From Candidatus Gallimonas caecicola (GTDB taxonomy: Bacteria; Bacillota; Clostridia; Christensenellales; Borkfalkiaceae): 9,368 nt of DNA. This document shows, one piece after another, positions 6,645-9,368 of this stretch. The notes under the pieces are model-generated. The model made no database searches, had not been told where the DNA came from, and saw only the letters and a program-made list of their open reading frames with translations. Location of the stretch: contig CAJFNH010000040.1 of the NCBI GenBank assembly GCA_904394195.1, forward strand, positions 1 to 9,368. The letters are read 5' to 3'. A program made the position numbers and the translations under genes. The number at the start of each line of letters is the position of its first letter. Positions within the stretch are counted from its first letter, which is position 1.

Positions 6645-8011
6645 CGTGCAACGAAGAATTTTTACATCCCGAACTCATGGACGTCGTCCGCCTGTTCGAG
6701 GGCGCGCAGGCGCTGCATATCGAACAGAGCATGCGCTATACGGGCGGCGCCTTTGAAAATACCGTCACGGTGGAGTGGGAGACCTCTTTTTTCCGCGACG
6801 AGGCGTCCTTTGCGGGAGACCTGCAGTACAAGAGCCTTGCCAAGCGTTACGCCAAGCTCGCGCTGTACCGTGCGCTCTGCGCGCGCACGGGCGTCCGCCT
6901 GCCGTGGGGGGCGCTGACGGGCATTCGCCCCACACGCCTTGCCTATGCCGAACTGGAGGCGGGGCGGCCCTTCGAGCCGCTCTTTGAGCGCATGTGCGTT
7001 TCGCCCGAAAACATCGCGCTCACCCGCCGCGTCATCGAAGGGCAGCGGGGCATCCTGGAGCGGCGGGAGGGGAATTGCGACCTGTTCGTGTCCCTTCCTT
7101 TCTGTCCCACCAAGTGCGAATACTGTTCCTTCATCACCGCGCCCATTGCGGCGACCAGAAAGTATCTGCCTGACTACCTTCGCGCGCTGGAGGAAGAACT
7201 TGCGGCGGCAGCGCCCCTCATCGGGAACTTGCGCTCCGTCTATATCGGCGGCGGCACGCCCTTCGCCCTGGAGGCGCAGGAGCTGGAGCAGGTGCTCCGT
7301 GCGGTGGCGCCCCTGCGCAAGAACGGCTGCGAATACACGGTGGAAGCGGGACGGCCGGACACCTTCACGCGCGAAAAGCTGGAAGTGTGCAGGCAGTACG
7401 GTGTCACGCGCATCTGCATCAATGCGCAGAGCTTTTCGGATGCCACGCTCGCGCGCATCGGAAGAAAGCACACGGCACAGGCGGTGCGCGACGCCTTTGC
7501 GCTCGCCGCGCCCTTCGGCTTTTCCGTCAACTGCGACCTCATCGCGGGGCTCACGGACGAAACGTATGAAGAATTTTGCGCCAGTGTGGACGAGGCGGCG
7601 GCGCTCTCGCCCGACAATATCACGGTGCATACACTCTGCCTGAAAAAGGGCGCCCGCCTTAAAGAGGAGACCGCTCGTCTTCAGGAGGGGCGGCTTGCGG
7701 AGATGATCGCCTACTCGCGCAAGGCGCTCACGGCGGCGGGATATGAGCCCTATTACCTCTATCGCCAGAAGTACATGGCGGGCGCGCACGAGAACGTGGG
7801 CTGGACCAAGCCGGGACGCGCATGCGTGTACAATGTGGACGTGATGGAGGAGACGTGCGACAACCTTGCCGTGGGCGCGAACGCCGTTTCCAAAAAGCTG
7901 TTCGCGGGCGGCAAGCGCATCGAGCGCCACGGCAGTCCCAAGGATATTCCTACTTACCTTGCCAAGGTCGGGCAGCTCATCGGGGAGCGCAGCGCGCTCT
8001 TCACGCAATAA
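6638..8011 (+). CDS. hemZ: HemZ-type radical SAM protein (coproporphyrinogen III dehydrogenase family)
   Basis: With the ATG at 6638 this protein has 457 residues; an in-frame GTG at 6629 would give 460. It belongs to the HemN/HemW/HemZ radical SAM family, annotated as oxygen-independent coproporphyrinogen III oxidases that decarboxylate propionate side chains in heme synthesis. The N-terminal region of about 140 residues, including GALTGIRPTRLAY (91-103), is typical of HemZ and absent from HemN and HemW. The radical SAM cluster motif CPTKCEYCSF (156-165) binds 4Fe-4S through C156, C160 and C163. It lacks the fourth Cys of HemN (CxC), having Phe as in HemW. Further family signals are YIGGGTP (202-208), YTVEAGRPDT, RICINAQSFSD and YYLYRQKYM. 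Activity as a true heme enzyme is uncertain; a HemW-like heme-handling role is possible. It overlaps the MBL gene by seven bases, so the two form one operon closed by the terminator at 8023. Confidence 0.93.
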   Translation: MLTCNEEFLHPELMDVVRLFEGAQALHIEQSMRYTGGAFENTVTVEWETSFFRDEASFAGDLQYKSLAKRYAKLALYRALCARTGVRLPWGALTGIRPTRLAYAELEAGRPFEPLFERMCVSPENIALTRRVIEGQRGILERREGNCDLFVSLPFCPTKCEYCSFITAPIAATRKYLPDYLRALEEELAAAAPLIGNLRSVYIGGGTPFALEAQELEQVLRAVAPLRKNGCEYTVEAGRPDTFTREKLEVCRQYGVTRICINAQSFSDATLARIGRKHTAQAVRDAFALAAPFGFSVNCDLIAGLTDETYEEFCASVDEAAALSPDNITVHTLCLKKGARLKEETARLQEGRLAEMIAYSRKALTAAGYEPYYLYRQKYMAGAHENVGWTKPGRACVYNVDVMEETCDNLAVGANAVSKKLFAGGKRIERHGSPKDIPTYLAKVGQLIGERSALFTQ

Positions 8012-8022
8012 ATCAAAACGAG

Positions 8023-8060
8023 AAAAGCCGCCCCTGCGTATCGCGCAGGAGCGGCTTTTT
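8023..8060 (+). terminator. Strong bidirectional terminator between convergent genes
   Basis: AAAAGCCGC (8023-8031) pairs with GCGGCTTTT (8051-8059). After one C-A mismatch, CCTGCG (8033-8038) pairs with CGCAGG (8044-8049), leaving a five-base loop. TTTTT at 8056-8060 serves the plus strand, and the AAAA of the left arm gives a T-run on the minus strand. It ends hemZ (stop 8009-8011) and the minus-strand gene whose stop is at 8073-8071. Confidence 0.9.
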
Positions 8061-8070
8061 CATGATTTCG

Positions 8071-8562
8071 TTATTTTTTGACGGGCGTTCCGCAGTAGGG
8101 GCAGACCTTTTCGTCCTTCGTGTACAGAAAGCGCGCGCCGCAGGCGGTGCACTCGGCGTAGAGTTCCTCTTTCCCCAGCTCGGTATTTTCGTTGAGGATG
8201 AGCGTATCGCCGTTGCGCTTGATGCCGGGAAGATAGCGCTTCTGAAAACACTGGTCAAGACGGTTGCGCACGTCCTTTTCAGAGAGGGAGAGTTGTACGG
8301 CGATCTCCTGTACGGTGTGAAGATGTTCTTCCATGACGGCGCTCACGATGCGGTAGAGCGTTTTTTTGGGCGCGTAGGCAGCCGTCCAGCCGATGGGGGT
8401 TCCGTAAAAGCCGATGGCGATCATACCGATGCCGATCCCCCAGACGGCGGGCTGTTCGATGGCAAAGCCCACGCCCATCATCACGCCGCCCAGCGGCAGA
8501 CAGAGCGTGAGGATGATGCTAAGAATAAAACTGTTTCGCAGTGCTTTTTTGATGGGCTGCAT
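8071..8562 (-). CDS. Small membrane protein with winged-helix-like and zinc-ribbon domains
   Basis: This 163-residue protein has two hydrophobic segments at about 12-33 and 39-58. A helical winged-helix-like region at about 68-123 includes VQEIAVQLSLSEKDVRNRL (84-102). The C-terminal zinc ribbon has CTAC (138-141) and CPYC (154-157), which can bind one zinc. Positive residues before the first segment and after the second (K66, K67, R71) suggest both ends are cytoplasmic. The fold order (TM pair, small wHTH, zinc ribbon) resembles uncharacterised Clostridia proteins whose helical module also occurs near XpaC-like proteins. That resemblance is an impression, and I assign no function. The start at 8562 is supported by a GGGGGA ribosome site and a perfect consensus promoter just upstream on the minus strand. 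The gene is monocistronic, convergent with hemZ and divergent from the gene at 8725. Confidence 0.82.
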   Translation of the reverse strand: MQPIKKALRNSFILSIILTLCLPLGGVMMGVGFAIEQPAVWGIGIGMIAIGFYGTPIGWTAAYAPKKTLYRIVSAVMEEHLHTVQEIAVQLSLSEKDVRNRLDQCFQKRYLPGIKRNGDTLILNENTELGKEELYAECTACGARFLYTKDEKVCPYCGTPVKK

Positions 8563-8588
8563 AATTTCCCCCGCAGATGTTTTTTATC

Positions 8589-8617
8589 ATTATAGTCGTT
8601 TTTGCGCCGTTTGTCAA
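8589..8617 (-). promoter_or_regulatory. Perfect consensus sigma-A promoter (minus strand)
   Basis: Read on the minus strand, TTGACA (8617-8612) and TATAAT (8594-8589) are both exact consensus hexamers, with a 17-base spacer. The expected transcript start is near 8582, about 20 bases before the ATG at 8562. This predicts strong, largely constitutive expression of the zinc-ribbon membrane protein unless a repressor acts there. Confidence 0.88.
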
Positions 8618-8646
8618 CGGGTGCGGCATGAAGTTGCGCGCATATC

Positions 8647-8675
8647 TTGACAAATCGCCGGGCGTGTGATAAGAT
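8647..8675 (+). promoter_or_regulatory. Sigma-A promoter for the small single-TM gene
   Basis: An exact TTGACA (8647-8652) is followed, after 17 bases, by TAAGAT (8670-8675), 4 of 6 to TATAAT. The predicted transcript start is near 8682, giving a leader of about 43 bases to the ATG at 8725. Only 29 bases separate this -35 box from the -35 box of the divergent promoter. Confidence 0.8.
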
Positions 8676-8724
8676 TGAGTGGAAGAACGCGGAGCGCAAA
8701 CGCGCTCTGCACGGAGGGAACGCT

Positions 8725-9156
8725 ATGACAATCGAACAGATCATCATCCTTGTGCTCGCCATCGCGCTTGCAGCGGCGATCATTGCCGCCGTTGCGATCT
8801 ATGTGAAATACCGCGCCCAAAAGAAGAAGACCGCGGCAGGCGCGCGCTATGCGGAGGAGGTCGTCGTCAAGGACGGCGTGCGCTATTCCGCAGACGCCAG
8901 CGTGGAACGGGGAGGCGCCGTCAATGTATCGCATGCGGAGGGAGACTTTGTGCTGGCGGCTGGCAAGACGTACCGCGCCGAAAAGGACAGCGACCTTCTG
9001 CCCGGTACCTATACCGCGCTTGCGGCGAACGACGCGGCGCACACCTTCAAATTGCGTGTGGGCGGGCTCGTGCGCAACTTCTCGCACGGCGACACTATCG
9101 TTCTGAAGGAGGGGGAGGAGATCTGCGCGGTCTCCGGCTCCGTCATCCTGCGCTGA
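8725..9156 (+). CDS. Small single-pass membrane protein with a beta-rich C-terminal domain, function unknown
   Basis: This 143-residue protein begins with one hydrophobic helix at about 6-27, followed directly by a basic cluster (KYRAQKKK, 28-35). By the positive-inside rule the C-terminal part probably stays in the cytoplasm, and no signal peptidase site is evident. Residues 42-143 are rich in Val, Gly and Thr and look beta-stranded. The pattern AGKTYRAEKD (79-88), LLPGTYTALA (91-100) and DTIVLKEGEEI (123-133) resembles the small 'GTY ... LKxG' beta modules at the C-termini of many Firmicutes surface proteins; this is inference. The start is set by GGAGG at 8713-8717, seven bases before ATG; upstream in-frame codons back to 8647 lie within the promoter and leader. 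It has its own promoter and a hairpin 44 bases after its stop, so it is monocistronic. Confidence 0.82.
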   Translation: MTIEQIIILVLAIALAAAIIAAVAIYVKYRAQKKKTAAGARYAEEVVVKDGVRYSADASVERGGAVNVSHAEGDFVLAAGKTYRAEKDSDLLPGTYTALAANDAAHTFKLRVGGLVRNFSHGDTIVLKEGEEICAVSGSVILR

Positions 9157-9200
9157 TGCGCCGCGTATGCCCTGCGGGACATATGTGCGCTCCGAATTTT

Positions 9201-9240
9201 ACAGATGCGCCGGCGGGCATTTGCCCGCCGGCGCATCTGT
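9201..9240 (+). terminator. Perfect 18-bp hairpin between convergent genes, probable bidirectional terminator
   Basis: ACAGATGCGCCGGCGGGC (9201-9218) pairs with the exact complement at 9223-9240 around ATTT. The stem is very GC-rich and begins 44 bases after the plus-strand gene's stop. Its other end touches the stop codon of the minus-strand gene at 9241. T-tracts are weak on both sides (TGTTTA on plus; an A-run on minus), so termination may depend on stem strength. Confidence 0.65.
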
Positions 9241-9368
9241 TTACGGCGTTTCTTCTGCAATGATGCGCGCCTGTTCCCGGAACTCGTTGGAATAGCGGTC
9301 AAACCAGTGGATCTCTGCGCTCGTGCTTGCGTGCCAGTTTGTGACCTCTTCGGCGAGCGGTGCGCTCA
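9241..9368 (-). CDS. C-terminal 41 residues of an unidentified gene (partial)
   Basis: On the minus strand one frame is open from the window edge to TAA at 9243-9241, giving 41 residues that end in REQARIIAEETP. The sequence is mildly acidic, with Trp and His (NWHAS, IHWFDRYS), looks cytoplasmic or soluble, and has no membrane segment. I do not recognise the family. Support for a real gene comes from the open frame, a composition unlike the Arg/Ser-rich shadow frames, and the hairpin that starts right after the stop. The start lies outside the window. Confidence 0.6.
   Translation of the reverse strand, partial: SAPLAEEVTNWHASTSAEIHWFDRYSNEFREQARIIAEETP

Noticed and set aside
6662..8008. An open frame of 448 codons on the minus strand opposite hemZ
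   Set aside because: It covers hemZ almost exactly in antisense, the product lacks any recognisable motif, and hemZ has clear radical SAM motifs.
1..9368. CRISPR array, tRNA, rRNA, riboswitch, transposase or toxin-antitoxin pair
   Set aside because: No regularly spaced direct repeats, tRNA-like cloverleaf, conserved rRNA segment, known riboswitch core or transposase motif was seen. The small genes at the right do not show toxin-antitoxin layout because they are divergent.

Overview
This window looks like chromosomal DNA of a GC-rich, probably anaerobic and possibly gut-associated member of the Clostridia (Firmicutes/Bacillota). The evidence is gene order and family type. The order (secD end)-secF-recJ-relA-metallo-beta-lactamase-hemZ is the classic Firmicutes secDF-recJ-(apt)-relA-(dtd)-MBL-hemZ neighbourhood. 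The RecJ is of the long Firmicutes type, HemZ is a Firmicutes-type radical SAM protein, and the Rel protein carries the bifunctional signature. The usual apt gene (between recJ and relA) and dtd gene (after relA) are both absent. The genus cannot be named from sequence alone.

Layout: (1) 1-1072 holds the last codons of a probable secD, overlapping a divergent secF with six predicted membrane segments, followed by a hairpin terminator. (2) 1140-5629 is a recJ-relA unit behind a recognisable sigma-A-type promoter; the two genes are one base apart. (3) 5630-6038 has no credible gene. It contains about 300 bp of consecutive hairpins, best read as a dispersed palindromic repeat or MITE-like element, then a short palindrome-rich leader. 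(4) 6039-8011 is an MBL-fold hydrolase gene overlapping hemZ, closed by a strong bidirectional terminator. (5) 8071-9156 is a divergent pair of small membrane-protein genes fired by two back-to-back near-consensus promoters: a two-TM winged-helix/zinc-ribbon protein on the minus strand and a single-TM protein with a small beta-rich tail on the plus strand. (6) 9201-9240 is a perfect 18-bp hairpin that directly abuts the stop codon of an unidentified minus-strand gene running off the right end.

The conserved genes are housekeeping: Sec-dependent export (secDF), ssDNA exonuclease in repair (recJ), (p)ppGpp synthesis and hydrolysis (relA), a glyoxalase-II-like thiolester or related hydrolase, and a HemN-family radical SAM protein. 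They share a neighbourhood rather than an obvious pathway. The least explained parts are the hairpin array at 5636-5940, the divergent small-gene pair at 8071-9156, and the degenerate SecF. No CRISPR array, phage, insertion-sequence transposase, rRNA or tRNA is visible.
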